Notes under the pieces: model-generated
Told to the model about the DNA's origin: nothing
Database searches by the model: none
What the model saw: only the letters and a program-made list of their open reading frames with translations
Part shown: in pieces, positions 1 through 8,361 of the stretch
Layout of the letters: the number at the start of each line of letters is the position of its first letter
Numbering within the stretch: position 1 is the first letter of the stretch
Translations under genes and position numbers: made by a program
DNA from: Biomaibacter acetigenes
Lineage (GTDB): Bacteria; Bacillota; Thermosediminibacteria; Thermosediminibacterales; Tepidanaerobacteraceae
Direction of reading: 5' to 3'
NCBI RefSeq assembly: GCF_003691585.1
Contig: NZ_CP033169.1
Span: 1,364,001-1,428,000, forward strand
DNA length: 64,000 bases

Positions 1-2
1 GG

Positions 3-1253
3 GCTGAAGGCTGTTATGTATGGGACAGCGATGGCAATAAGTACATAGATTTTCTGGGGGCATACGGCGCTTTGAACCTTGGCCACAACCCGCCCGAGAT
101 TCGTGAGGCGCTGTCTAAAGTCAGCTCCAGGCCAAATTTGCTTCAGGCTTCCCTGAGTACATATGCTGCCGTTCTGGGTCATAACCTTTCTGAAGTAGCT
201 CCTTCAGGCTTAAAAAATAGCTTTTTTTGCAACAGCGGCACTGAAGCCGTGGAGGGTGCGTTGAAAACAGCCCGGGCAGCTACCGGGAAGTTTAAAATCA
301 TATCCTGCGAAGGTTCCTTTCATGGAAAGACCATGGGGGCCCTTTCTGCTACCGGCAGGAAGAAATATCAGATACCCTTTTCACCCCTTGTTCCGGGATT
401 TGAAACGGTGGAGTATGGCTGCCTCGATACTCTGGAGGAAAAATTAAAAGCAAAAGATGTGGCGGCATTCATAGTGGAACCCATCCAGGGGGAAGGTGGG
501 ATAATCGTACCACCGGAAGGCTACTTAAAAGGTGCCCGGAAACTCTGCAGTCAATATGGAGCCCTGCTTATAGTGGATGAAATCCAGACCGGTCTTGGCC
601 GCACTGGCAGGATGTTTGCCTGTGAAGAGGAAGGGGTAACTCCTGATATAATGTGCGTGGCCAAGTCTATTGGCGGTGGGATCATGCCCATAGGGGCCTT
701 TATAACCACTTCGGAAGTATGGGAAAAAGCCTTCGGCGGCATGGAAAAATGCCTTCTGCATACTTCCACCTTTGGCGGCAACACCATGGCATGCGCCGCA
801 GGTATAGCCTCGATAAATGCCATTGTGGAAAACAAACTGCCCGAACGCGCTCGGGAAATGGGAGAATATATGCTAAATGGCCTGAAAGCTTTAAAAGATC
901 GCTACAACATGATAAAAGATGTCCGGGGCCGGGGCCTCATGGTAGGAATTGAATTCGAGACAGAGGAAAGAGGTTTGTTAAATAGGATTACGGGTGGTGC
1001 TGTGAACAAATTTTATCAGGAGTTCGCAGGAGCCATGGTGGCTGGAGAACTTCTAAACGGCCACCGGATTATTACTGCTTATACCCTGAATAACCCCAAT
1101 GTAATAAGGATGGAACCGCCCCTTATTATCACGAAACAGGATATTGACCAGATGTTGAATGCGCTGGAGGATATATTTACCAAAAACCGAGGTCTTTTAA
1201 AACTTACCTTCAGCACCGTTAAAACAGCAGCAGGTTCACTTTTTTCAAGATAG
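3..1253 (+). CDS. Class III PLP-dependent aminotransferase (putrescine/acetylornithine type), 5'-truncated by window edge
   Basis: Pyridoxal-phosphate aminotransferase of fold type I, class III, the family of acetylornithine, putrescine and 4-aminobutyrate aminotransferases. The frame is open to the left edge (residues resembling YVWDSDGNKYIDF lie before the first possible internal start at 72), so the N-terminus is outside the window. Visible motifs are NSGTEAVEGALK (cofactor phosphate binding), VDEIQTGLGRTG near 571-606, and AKSIGGG, whose lysine codon at 663-665 should be the Schiff-base residue. A putrescine aminotransferase is the closest guess, but substrate cannot be settled from sequence alone. 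The stop codon abuts the next gene, suggesting cotranscription with the AarF-like kinase. Confidence 0.9.
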   Translation, partial: AEGCYVWDSDGNKYIDFLGAYGALNLGHNPPEIREALSKVSSRPNLLQASLSTYAAVLGHNLSEVAPSGLKNSFFCNSGTEAVEGALKTARAATGKFKIISCEGSFHGKTMGALSATGRKKYQIPFSPLVPGFETVEYGCLDTLEEKLKAKDVAAFIVEPIQGEGGIIVPPEGYLKGARKLCSQYGALLIVDEIQTGLGRTGRMFACEEEGVTPDIMCVAKSIGGGIMPIGAFITTSEVWEKAFGGMEKCLLHTSTFGGNTMACAAGIASINAIVENKLPERAREMGEYMLNGLKALKDRYNMIKDVRGRGLMVGIEFETEERGLLNRITGGAVNKFYQEFAGAMVAGELLNGHRIITAYTLNNPNVIRMEPPLIITKQDIDQMLNALEDIFTKNRGLLKLTFSTVKTAAGSLFSR

Positions 1254-1262
1254 GTGAAAAGT

Positions 1263-2921
1263 ATGTCATTTTATACGCGGTATAGAAATATTCGACGGGC
1301 TCGGGAAATTGCCAATGTTTTCATCAAGCATGGGCTTGGCTATTTGATAGATCATGTCGGGCTTTTCGAATATCTACCGCTTAAAAAAAGAGGAAAGGCA
1401 GTAGACTCCAGTAAAATTCCCGCTCCAGTAAGAATAAGGCAGGTGCTGGAAGAATTGGGACCTACCTTTATAAAACTGGGGCAAATGCTGAGCACTCGCA
1501 AGGATATAATTCCCGGAGATATTTTAAGAGAATTGGAAAAATTGCAGGATGAAGTAAAGCCTTTCAGCAGTCAGGAAGCCAGGAGCATTGTGTCAGAAGA
1601 ACTATCAAGTCCTGTGGAGGAGGTTTTCAGCAATTTTTCCGCAGAACCTATAGCTTCAGCGTCCATAGGGCAGGTCTATAAAGCCAGGCTCACCACCGGC
1701 GAAGATGTGATAGTAAAGGTAAAAAGGCCTAATATAGAAAGGGTCGTGTCCGAAGACCTGGAGATACTTTTTGATCTGGCGGGATTTCTTGAGCATCGCT
1801 TCGAGTGGGCAAGGATGTATGGTCTTGTAGATTTAGTTGAAGAATTTTCCGATTCCTTGAAAAAGGAAATGGATTTTGCTCGGGAAGGCAGAAATGCCGA
1901 ACGTTTCAAGAAAAATTTTGAGAGTTCCGTAGAGGTATACATACCTGAAGTTTTTTGGAAATTTACTACCTCCCGGGTACTGACTCAGGAGTATCTTGAA
2001 GGAATAAAGGTGTCGGAAGTCGAAGCCTTGAAAGAAGCTCACATAAATACTGAAAAAGTGGCCAGAAATCTTGCAGGATGCTATCTCAAACAGATAGCAA
2101 AGTTCGGGTTTTTTCACGCAGATCCGCATCCCGGCAATATAGTAATCTTAAATGACGGCAGAATCGGGCTTCTGGATTTTGGAATGGTGGGCACCCTAAG
2201 GGAAGAAATGAAACAGATGGGCACCAGGTTGATGGTTGCAGTAGCTAAAAAAGACTCGGATAGAATCAGCGAAGTGCTGCTGGATATGGGCATTGCCCAA
2301 AAGAAGGTAAACCGGGAAGAATTGAAAAATGATATCGAACATCTCATGTCAAAATACTATGATGTACCTTTTGATGAGATAAGTATAGGTGAAGTAATGA
2401 CAGAGATGCTGGAAATGGCCCGGAAGTATCAGATAAAAGTGCCGTCAGAGCTGGCCTTGCTGGCAAAAACCTTTATAACATTGGAAGGCATACTGGCAAC
2501 CCTGGCCCCTGAAATGAGCATTATTGAGATGGCCGAACCCTATGTTAAAGAAGTTATAAGGCAGACCTATTCTATAAAGGGAATTACCGCGGGGCTTTAT
2601 AATTCTATCAATAAAATAAAGGACTACGGATGGGGTTTGCCGCGGCATTCTTTAAAAATACTGGAAATGATTGAGCGCGGAGAGATAGAGCTTGTTTTAA
2701 AGCACGAAAAGCTTGACCGGCTGATAAGCCGCCTGGATATCATAAGCAACCGCCTATCTTTCAGCATAATCGTGGCAAGCCTCATCATGGGGTCATCCTT
2801 GATGGCTGACCAGAGCCGCAGGATTTTCATGAAAGTGCCAGTGGCGGAACTGGGTTTCGTTATTGCTGGTTTTATGGGTTTCTGGCTATTGATTTCCATC
2901 ATGAGGTCGGGCAGGTTTTAG
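1263..2921 (+). CDS. AarF/UbiB/ABC1-family atypical kinase, membrane-anchored
   Basis: Member of the AarF/UbiB (ABC1, ADCK) family of atypical kinase/ATPases, linked in other bacteria to ubiquinone synthesis; its role in anaerobic Firmicutes is unclear. The family signature FIKLGQMLSTR (KxGQ), the alanine-rich loop ASASIGQVYKA, the HADPHPGN catalytic segment and LLDFGMVG (metal-binding DFG) are all present. Two hydrophobic segments close the C-terminus, as usual for the family. A GTG at 1254 directly follows the upstream stop, but ATG 1263 has AGGTG at a good distance and is preferred. It converges with, and overlaps by 23 bases, the minus-strand gene ending at 2899. Confidence 0.9.
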   Translation: MSFYTRYRNIRRAREIANVFIKHGLGYLIDHVGLFEYLPLKKRGKAVDSSKIPAPVRIRQVLEELGPTFIKLGQMLSTRKDIIPGDILRELEKLQDEVKPFSSQEARSIVSEELSSPVEEVFSNFSAEPIASASIGQVYKARLTTGEDVIVKVKRPNIERVVSEDLEILFDLAGFLEHRFEWARMYGLVDLVEEFSDSLKKEMDFAREGRNAERFKKNFESSVEVYIPEVFWKFTTSRVLTQEYLEGIKVSEVEALKEAHINTEKVARNLAGCYLKQIAKFGFFHADPHPGNIVILNDGRIGLLDFGMVGTLREEMKQMGTRLMVAVAKKDSDRISEVLLDMGIAQKKVNREELKNDIEHLMSKYYDVPFDEISIGEVMTEMLEMARKYQIKVPSELALLAKTFITLEGILATLAPEMSIIEMAEPYVKEVIRQTYSIKGITAGLYNSINKIKDYGWGLPRHSLKILEMIERGEIELVLKHEKLDRLISRLDIISNRLSFSIIVASLIMGSSLMADQSRRIFMKVPVAELGFVIAGFMGFWLLISIMRSGRF

Positions 2922-3561
2922 ATAAACAGTCTTCATGCAGATACAGTATGTTTTGCTTGTTGCTGAAAAACTTCAGGATTTTAACAGGACTTTTAGTCCT
3001 GATTTTTTTGCCGCATTTTAAGCAAAAATAACCGGGTGTGTCCATAAAACCGAAATATGTCTCTACCGGTAAATTACCGTACTTTTTCCAGCTTTTCCAA
3101 CCGGTTTTACAAAGCTGCTTCCTGTTTTCATAATCCGCATACACCCATCGGAGCAGTTTATGAAAATGGAAGGGATATTTTGTATATAATACATAGTTTC
3201 TGGGAAGGCCCAGGGATACCGAATAATCGGCAAAGGCTCTTTCTACTTTTTCCTGAAGCGTCCCCTGTATTTTGACATTTTTCCAGATGTAATTATTCTG
3301 TCTGAAGTAATCTCTGAGGGCGTCAAAGATATAACCCTGGCATATCTCTATGGATTCATCTCCGGAAATGGAAAACTGTTCAAAAAAATTTAATACTATA
3401 TTAATAACATGCTGCTGATACAGCTTCTTTTTGAAATTTTCCGGAGTATAAAACTCCAGGGGAATAAAATCAAATTTAAATACATTTTTTTTATCGTAAT
3501 AAAGCCCTATGCATGTGCCGCCGATAAGACTTCCGCTACCGGCGTCATCTATCTGTATCAA
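2899..3561 (-). CDS. Hypothetical protein with RNase HII-like N-terminus and C-terminal zinc-ribbon-like cysteines
   Basis: A 220-residue protein of unknown function. The start is a TTG at 3561, preceded by AAAGGA about 12 bases upstream, shortly after tRNA-Pro on the same strand. Its first residues, IQIDDAGSGSLIGG, resemble the first active-site strand of RNase HII (IDEAGRGPLAGP), with an acidic pair in place of D-E. The C-terminal third has CLKCGKK followed by an H-x3-C, which looks like a small zinc ribbon. The middle is rich in aromatic and charged residues with no motif I recognise. An RNase H-like fold is my inference from the N-terminus only. It could be cotranscribed with the tRNA. 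Confidence 0.7.
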   Translation of the reverse strand: MIQIDDAGSGSLIGGTCIGLYYDKKNVFKFDFIPLEFYTPENFKKKLYQQHVINIVLNFFEQFSISGDESIEICQGYIFDALRDYFRQNNYIWKNVKIQGTLQEKVERAFADYSVSLGLPRNYVLYTKYPFHFHKLLRWVYADYENRKQLCKTGWKSWKKYGNLPVETYFGFMDTPGYFCLKCGKKIRTKSPVKILKFFSNKQNILYLHEDCLSKTCPTS

Positions 3562-3592
3562 TCAAATCAGCGTCCTTTAATAGCAAAAAAAA

Positions 3593-3669
3593 TGGTCGGG
3601 GCGGCGGGATTTGAACCCACGACCTTTCGGACCCGAACCGAACGCGCTACCAAACTGCGCTACGCCCCG
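3593..3669 (-). tRNA. tRNA-Pro (anticodon CGG)
   Basis: A 77-base tRNA cloverleaf on the minus strand: acceptor CGGGGCG pairs with CGCCCCG, followed by A and an encoded CCA. The anticodon stem TTCGG/CCGAA encloses the loop TTCGGGT, giving anticodon CGG (reads CCG). The T arm is GTGGG-TTCAAAT-CCCGC. The end is followed by a short T run on the minus strand. Confidence 0.97.
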
Positions 3670-3678
3670 ACGAATGAT

Positions 3679-3707
3679 ATTATACTATAAATCCCCTGTT
3701 TTTTCAA
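3679..3707 (-). promoter_or_regulatory. SigA promoter for tRNA-Pro(CGG)
   Basis: On the minus strand TTGAAA (3702-3707) and TATAAT (3679-3684) are separated by exactly 17 bases, and the predicted start falls just upstream of the tRNA 5' end. Confidence 0.8.
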
Positions 3708-3844
3708 ATGCTTTTTTTAAAAATTTGTTCCACGCATACTGATTTTCTTCCGGGGAAATATAAAACATAGGGCTACAAGCAGGAATTTTTAAGTAAAAGT
3801 GGAAAATATAATAAATGCTAGATACCATCAAGGAGGTAAAAAAT

Positions 3845-5113
3845 TTGAAGGATATTTTTACTCACAGGACTCTGAAAAACGGCATAAATCTCTTTATTCA
3901 CTCCACGGATAAGTTCAAAACAAATACTTTCTGTATTTTTATCCATCAAAATTTAAGGAAAGAAACTGCCACCATGACGGCCCTTCTGCCTTTTGTCTTA
4001 AAACGTGGAACCCGGAGCTTCCCTACTTCCAGGCATTTAAGCCTTTATCTTGAAAACCTCTACGGTGCCGACATGGGCGGGGATATTTTAAAAAGGGGTG
4101 AAAGTCAAATACTCCAGTTCTTCATGGAGACGGTGAATCAGAAATATGTGACAGGAGACGATATAATTGACAGCAGCCTGAAGGCGTTTAAAGAACTTGT
4201 TTTAAATCCCGTTGAAGAAGATGGCAGCTTTAAGCAGGCTTATGTGGAGCAGGAAAAAGATGTGCTAAGAAGGAACATTGAATCCCTCTACAATGACAAG
4301 TTCAATTACGCCATAGAGCGGTGCTTTCAGGAGATGTGTAAAGATGAGGCTTTCAGCATATACAAGTACGGCAATATAGAAGACCTTAAAACCATAGATA
4401 AAAATAATCTGTATGAATATTACCTGGATTGCCTGCAGCACTGCCCCATGGACTTTTTTGTGCTGGGTGATGTAAATGAAGATGAGATGTCTGAGAAAAT
4501 CGAGAAACTGTTTGATTTCGCCCGCAAGGAGGAAAAACTGGTGAAAACCTCTTTTGTGAGAAAGGAAATAAAAGAAGAAAAAATTGTGGAAGAAAAACAG
4601 GATGTTAACCAGGGTAAGCTGTCCATGGGCTTTCGAACCAATACCCGCTACGGTGACGATGACTATTATGCCCTGATGGTGTATAACGGCATTCTGGGGG
4701 GAGGACCTCATTCCAAGCTGTTCCAAAACGTTCGGGAAAAAGCAAGTCTTGCTTATTATGCCTTTTCAAAGCTGGAAAAAAATAAAGGGCTTATGCTAAT
4801 CGGTTGCGGCATAGAATTTGCAAATTTCGACAGAACCGTGAAAATAATAAAGGAGCAGCTCGAAGACATAAAAGCCGGAAAGATTTCCGATTATGAATTC
4901 GACAGCACCGTAAAAAGCCTGGTAAATTCTTTTAAAGAAAGTTCCGATAGCCCTTCCATGATCATTAGCCTGTACCTTGATGGCATAATCAACGGAGTAA
5001 GGGAATCGACCGATGATATGATTAAAAAAATACAGGACGTTACCAAGGAAGATGTAAAGAAAGTAGCCCAAAAAATTAATCTTGATACCATATTTTTCCT
5101 AAATAAAAAGTGA
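3845..5113 (+). CDS. ymfF: M16 peptidase-like protein, YmfF type (non-catalytic partner)
   Basis: M16 (pitrilysin/insulinase) family protein corresponding to B. subtilis YmfF. It lacks the HxxEH zinc motif at its N-terminus, as expected for the inactive partner, and pairs with the zinc-motif protein encoded immediately downstream. In B. subtilis the ymfF-ymfH-ymfI region has been connected with 5-aminopentanol modification of elongation factor P. An ATG at 3815 is in frame, but AAGGAGGT at 3830-3837 lies 7 bases before TTG 3845, which gives the conventional N-terminus MKDIFTHRT. The protein is about 422 residues, normal for the family. It is spaced 19 bases from the next gene, so the two are probably cotranscribed. 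Confidence 0.88.
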   Translation: MKDIFTHRTLKNGINLFIHSTDKFKTNTFCIFIHQNLRKETATMTALLPFVLKRGTRSFPTSRHLSLYLENLYGADMGGDILKRGESQILQFFMETVNQKYVTGDDIIDSSLKAFKELVLNPVEEDGSFKQAYVEQEKDVLRRNIESLYNDKFNYAIERCFQEMCKDEAFSIYKYGNIEDLKTIDKNNLYEYYLDCLQHCPMDFFVLGDVNEDEMSEKIEKLFDFARKEEKLVKTSFVRKEIKEEKIVEEKQDVNQGKLSMGFRTNTRYGDDDYYALMVYNGILGGGPHSKLFQNVREKASLAYYAFSKLEKNKGLMLIGCGIEFANFDRTVKIIKEQLEDIKAGKISDYEFDSTVKSLVNSFKESSDSPSMIISLYLDGIINGVRESTDDMIKKIQDVTKEDVKKVAQKINLDTIFFLNKK

Positions 5114-5132
5114 TTCGAAAGGTGGAAATTCG

Positions 5133-6404
5133 ATGGATGCTTTTCTTGGAGAAAAATTATTTTCTAAAAGGTCCAAAAACGGCCTAATGACATATGTGCT
5201 GCCTAAAAAAAACTTTAATAAGGTTTTTGCCATGTACTCCACTCATTACGGTTCCATAGACAGCGAGTTTATTGTCCCGGGTACCGGGGAGCGCCTTAAG
5301 GTTCCCGAGGGCATAGCCCATTTTCTCGAACACAAAATGTTCGAGATGGAATATGGCAATGTTTTTGACAAATTTGCCGAATTGGGTGCTTCATCCAATG
5401 CATTTACAAATTATACTAATACCACATATCTTTTTTCGGCCACTTCATCCTTTGAACAAAATCTGGACCTTTTGCTGGAATTTGTGGAAACTCCGTATTT
5501 TACGAAGGAAAGTGTTGAAAAGGAAAAGGGGATAATCACCCAGGAACTCAGGATGTACGAGGATGAACCCGAGTGGCAGGTGCTTTTGAACCTTTTAAGG
5601 TGTCTTTACCACAACCACCCTGTCAGGATAGACATAGGCGGGACCGTGGAATCTATACAAAAGATTGATGTGGATACCCTATACAAGTGCTACAACACCT
5701 TTTACCATCCCAGCAACATGATATTATTTGTGACGGGATGTATAGAGCCCAACGAGGTTTTTGAGCTGGTAGAAAGGCATGAAAACCGGAAGAATATAGG
5801 CGTTCAACCCCCTATAGAACGGATTTATCCCGAGGAACCCGGTTCTATCCACAACCCGACTTCCACAGTAAAGCTTGATGTGGCTGAGCCCATGTTTCTG
5901 ATGGGATTTAAGGACAATGATGTGGGCTACGAGGGGTTTGAGCTACTGAAAAAAGAAATATGCATAGGAATTCTGTTGGAGGTGCTGTTCGGCAAAAGTT
6001 CCGTATTATATGAAAGACTGTATGAGGAAGGCCTGATAGACGACAGGTTCAGTTTTAGCTATGAAGGGCAAAAGGACTATGGTTTTTGCACCATAGGCGG
6101 AGAGACCAGGACCCCGGAAAGGCTCCATAAAGAAATACTGGAGAGTATTTCACAGAACCAGGCCAGAGGAGTTATGGAAGAGGATTTTGCCAGGGTCAAA
6201 AAAAAGTTTTTGGGGGATTTTATCCAGGGTTTTAATTCCGTAGAATTTATCGCTACTTCTTTTGTGTCTTACTATCACAAGAAAATCGACATATTTGACT
6301 ACATGAAAGCCTTGAACGAAGTTACATTTGAAGATGTAAACTGGAGGCTCAAAACTTTTCTTGATTTCTCAAGGCACGCCACATCGACCGTTATGCCAAA
6401 GTAA
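5133..6404 (+). CDS. ymfH: M16 zinc peptidase-like protein, YmfH type
   Basis: Zinc-dependent M16 family peptidase homologue of about 423 residues. The inverted zinc-binding motif HFLEH is clear near residues 64-68, with the downstream glutamate supplied by the segment around KGIITQELRMYEDEP. Together with the upstream YmfF-like protein it should form the two-chain M16B arrangement (one chain with the zinc site, one without). The ATG at 5133 has AAGGTGGA about 7 bases upstream. In B. subtilis the counterpart is next to genes for elongation factor P modification; here it is followed by a strong terminator and then the dcw cluster, so that link is by homology only. Confidence 0.88.
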   Translation: MDAFLGEKLFSKRSKNGLMTYVLPKKNFNKVFAMYSTHYGSIDSEFIVPGTGERLKVPEGIAHFLEHKMFEMEYGNVFDKFAELGASSNAFTNYTNTTYLFSATSSFEQNLDLLLEFVETPYFTKESVEKEKGIITQELRMYEDEPEWQVLLNLLRCLYHNHPVRIDIGGTVESIQKIDVDTLYKCYNTFYHPSNMILFVTGCIEPNEVFELVERHENRKNIGVQPPIERIYPEEPGSIHNPTSTVKLDVAEPMFLMGFKDNDVGYEGFELLKKEICIGILLEVLFGKSSVLYERLYEEGLIDDRFSFSYEGQKDYGFCTIGGETRTPERLHKEILESISQNQARGVMEEDFARVKKKFLGDFIQGFNSVEFIATSFVSYYHKKIDIFDYMKALNEVTFEDVNWRLKTFLDFSRHATSTVMPK

Positions 6405-6421
6405 TAAATCATGAACGATTT

Positions 6422-6453
6422 ATGATGGATTAGAAAATCCATCATTTTTTTTT
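6422..6453 (+). terminator. Rho-independent terminator after ymfH
   Basis: Perfect 10-bp stem ATGATGGATT (6422-6431) / AATCCATCAT (6436-6445) with the 4-base loop AGAA, followed by a long T run. It separates the M16 pair from the dcw cluster. Confidence 0.93.
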
Positions 6454-6502
6454 AATTTTTTACTTTGAAAGGAAGGATTTTTAAAATATTCCTAGAATAG
6501 AT

Positions 6503-6550
6503 AAAGTGGAATAAAGTGGAGGAAAGTGGTTTATCAAGATATTAAAGTGG
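6503..6550 (+). promoter_or_regulatory. MraZ operator: four AAAGTGG boxes
   Basis: AAAGTGG occurs at 6503, 6513, 6523 and 6544, so three boxes are spaced by exactly 10 bases and the fourth is 21 bases further, all on about the same helix face. MraZ is known to bind direct repeats of this kind (AAAGTG-type in Mollicutes, TGGG-type in E. coli) upstream of its own gene. The last box overlaps the GGAGTG ribosome binding site of mraZ. A possible -10 element TAGAAT lies at 6493-6498, without a convincing -35. Confidence 0.85.
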
Positions 6551-6561
6551 AGTGAAATGAC

Positions 6562-6990
6562 ATGTTTATGGGTCAGTTCCAGCACTCGCTAGACCCCAAA
6601 GGAAGATTGATTATCCCCGCAAAGTTCAGAGAACTTCTGGGCGACACTTTTATTTTAACAAAAGGTTTAGACCGCTGCCTGTTTGTATATCCTAAAGATG
6701 AGTGGGCGGTGCTGGAACAAAAGCTCAAATCCCTTCCCTTCACCCAGAAAGATGCCAGAGCATTTATCAGGTTCTTTTTCTCGGGAGCCGTGGAGATAGA
6801 AATGGATAAGCAGGGCAGGATATTGATACCGCCGCAACTTCGGGAACATGCCCGCATTGACAGGGACCTCGTGATTATAGGGGTTTCAAACAGGGCGGAA
6901 ATATGGAGTGCGGAGGAATGGGAGACTTACAACAGGGAAGCTTCGGCATCTTATGAAGAAATAGCCGAAAAACTGGACCTGGGTTTATAG
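6562..6990 (+). CDS. mraZ: Transcriptional regulator MraZ
   Basis: MraZ, first gene of the dcw cluster: a ring-forming DNA-binding protein with two AbrB-like swapped-hairpin repeats that controls its own operon. Both DxxxR signatures are visible: [14 protein letters not shown] near residues 10-23 and [14 protein letters not shown] near residues 81-94. At 142 residues it is of normal length. The ATG at 6562 follows GGAGTG at 6549-6554; an ATG two codons later is possible but less usual for the family ([11 protein letters not shown]). It should bind the four boxes directly upstream. Its stop codon nearly overlaps the start of rsmH. Confidence 0.96.
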   Translation: MFMGQFQHSLDPKGRLIIPAKFRELLGDTFILTKGLDRCLFVYPKDEWAVLEQKLKSLPFTQKDARAFIRFFFSGAVEIEMDKQGRILIPPQLREHARIDRDLVIIGVSNRAEIWSAEEWETYNREASASYEEIAEKLDLGL

Positions 6991-6999
6991 GTGATAAAA

Positions 7000-7943
7000 A
7001 TGGATTACAGCTATCACAAGCCGGTGCTTTTGAAAGAAACCATAGATATGCTTTCTCCAAAACCGGAGGGAGTTTATGTGGATGCCACCCTGGGAGGAGG
7101 CGGCCATTTCAGGGAAATTTTAAAAAGGGCAGATGGACGGGGCAGATTTATAGGCATTGACCGGGATGAGGATGCTATATTAAATGCCAGAAACGGGTTT
7201 CAGAATATGGTGGGAATGTAGAGTTTATCCATGACAATTTTAAAAATATAAAGCGTATAATTGAAAACCTCAATCTTGAAGGCATTGACGGTATCGTGTT
7301 CGACCTGGGGGTTTCCTCCTTTCAACTGGATGAGGAATCCCGGGGATTTTCCTACATGAAAGACGCCCCCCTTGATATGCGGATGGACAGGCGGGCCCGG
7401 CTTACCGCAGAACAAGTGGTAAATGAGATGGATAGGGAAACCCTTAAAAAAATTTTTCAGGAATATGGCGAAGAGGCATGGGCGAGCAGAATAGCCGATT
7501 TTATCTGTGAGAGGAGAAAAAACGGGAGAATTGCGACCACTGGCCAGCTGGTGGAAATCATAAAGGATGCTATTCCGGCCAGGGCGCGAAGAAAGGGGCC
7601 CCATCCCGCCAAAAGGGTGTTTCAGGCTTTGCGGATATATGTTAACGGGGAACTTGAAATACTGGAGTCCAGTATAAAAGATGCTGTGGATGCATTAAAT
7701 CCCGGAGGGAGAATTTGTGTTATAACTTTTCATTCCCTGGAAGACAGGATTGTAAAAAACACTTTCAAGCAGCAGGCAGCGGGTTGTATATGCCCCAAGG
7801 ATGCTCCCATTTGCACCTGCGGACACAAAAAAGCCATCAAAGTTCTGACACCAAAACCCATATACCCCTCACCCGAAGAAGTTGAAGGCAATCCCCGCTC
7901 CCGGAGCGCAAAGCTGAGGGTGGCAGAGAAGCTGAGGTTCTAA
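7000..7943 (+). pseudogene. rsmH: 16S rRNA (cytosine-1402-N4)-methyltransferase RsmH, interrupted by a one-base frameshift
   Basis: RsmH (MraW) methylates N4 of C1402 in 16S rRNA using SAM. The first part ([12 protein letters not shown], then DATLGGGGH, the SAM-binding loop) runs from ATG 7000 and stops at 7221; the second part continues in another frame as [13 protein letters not shown] and then [11 protein letters not shown] to 7943. The break is near 7203, where CAGAATAT reads as if one G had been lost from CAG-GAA-TAT. Restoring it gives about 314 residues, normal for RsmH. A GTG at 6991 is also in frame, but ATG 7000 has AGGTGA at proper spacing. There is no classical slippery heptamer at the break. 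Sequencing error or a genuine mutation are both possible. Confidence 0.9.
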
Positions 7944-7964
7944 AACATCAAAGGAGTGAATAAA

Positions 7965-8330
7965 GTGGTAGTAGCTGAAAAAGTTGTAAGACGGCAATGG
8001 TACGGGCAAAGATACGAACATAATTATGACCATACCCCGGAGCTTCGAAAAAAGACACAACCCCACAAGAAGGGGCGGTTGATACTTACTCTAGGTATTA
8101 TAGCTGTTGTTGCCATAATAATCCTTTCGCGGTATTCCATGATCACCGAAAGCCAATATAGAATTAGCAAATTAAAGACGGACCTGAAAGACTTGAGCGC
8201 TCAAAATGAAAGGCTCCGGGTGGAAGTTGCCAATTTAAGTTCCGTAGCCAGGATTGAAAATATTGCCAGGAACAAATTAAATATGAAAGCGCCTGAAAGC
8301 CGTCAGATAATATATTTGAATATGAACTAA
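7965..8330 (+). CDS. ftsL: Cell division protein FtsL (septum formation initiator family)
   Basis: Short bitopic division protein: a basic cytoplasmic N-terminus, one transmembrane segment (LILTLGIIAVVAIIIL) near residues 40-58, and an extracytoplasmic coiled coil (KLKTDLKDLSAQNERLRVEV) ending in a typical FtsL/DivIC tail. In the divisome it pairs with DivIC and FtsQ/DivIB. It lies between rsmH and the penicillin-binding protein gene, the standard dcw position. GTG 7965 is preferred because AAGGAGTG at 7951-7958 sits 7 bases upstream; a GTG at 7956 overlaps that ribosome binding site. Sequence conservation in the family is low, so position carries much of the assignment. Confidence 0.88.
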   Translation: MVVAEKVVRRQWYGQRYEHNYDHTPELRKKTQPHKKGRLILTLGIIAVVAIIILSRYSMITESQYRISKLKTDLKDLSAQNERLRVEVANLSSVARIENIARNKLNMKAPESRQIIYLNMN

Positions 8331-8361
8331 CCTTAAAAATCGACTTGTGCGGGTGATTTAA

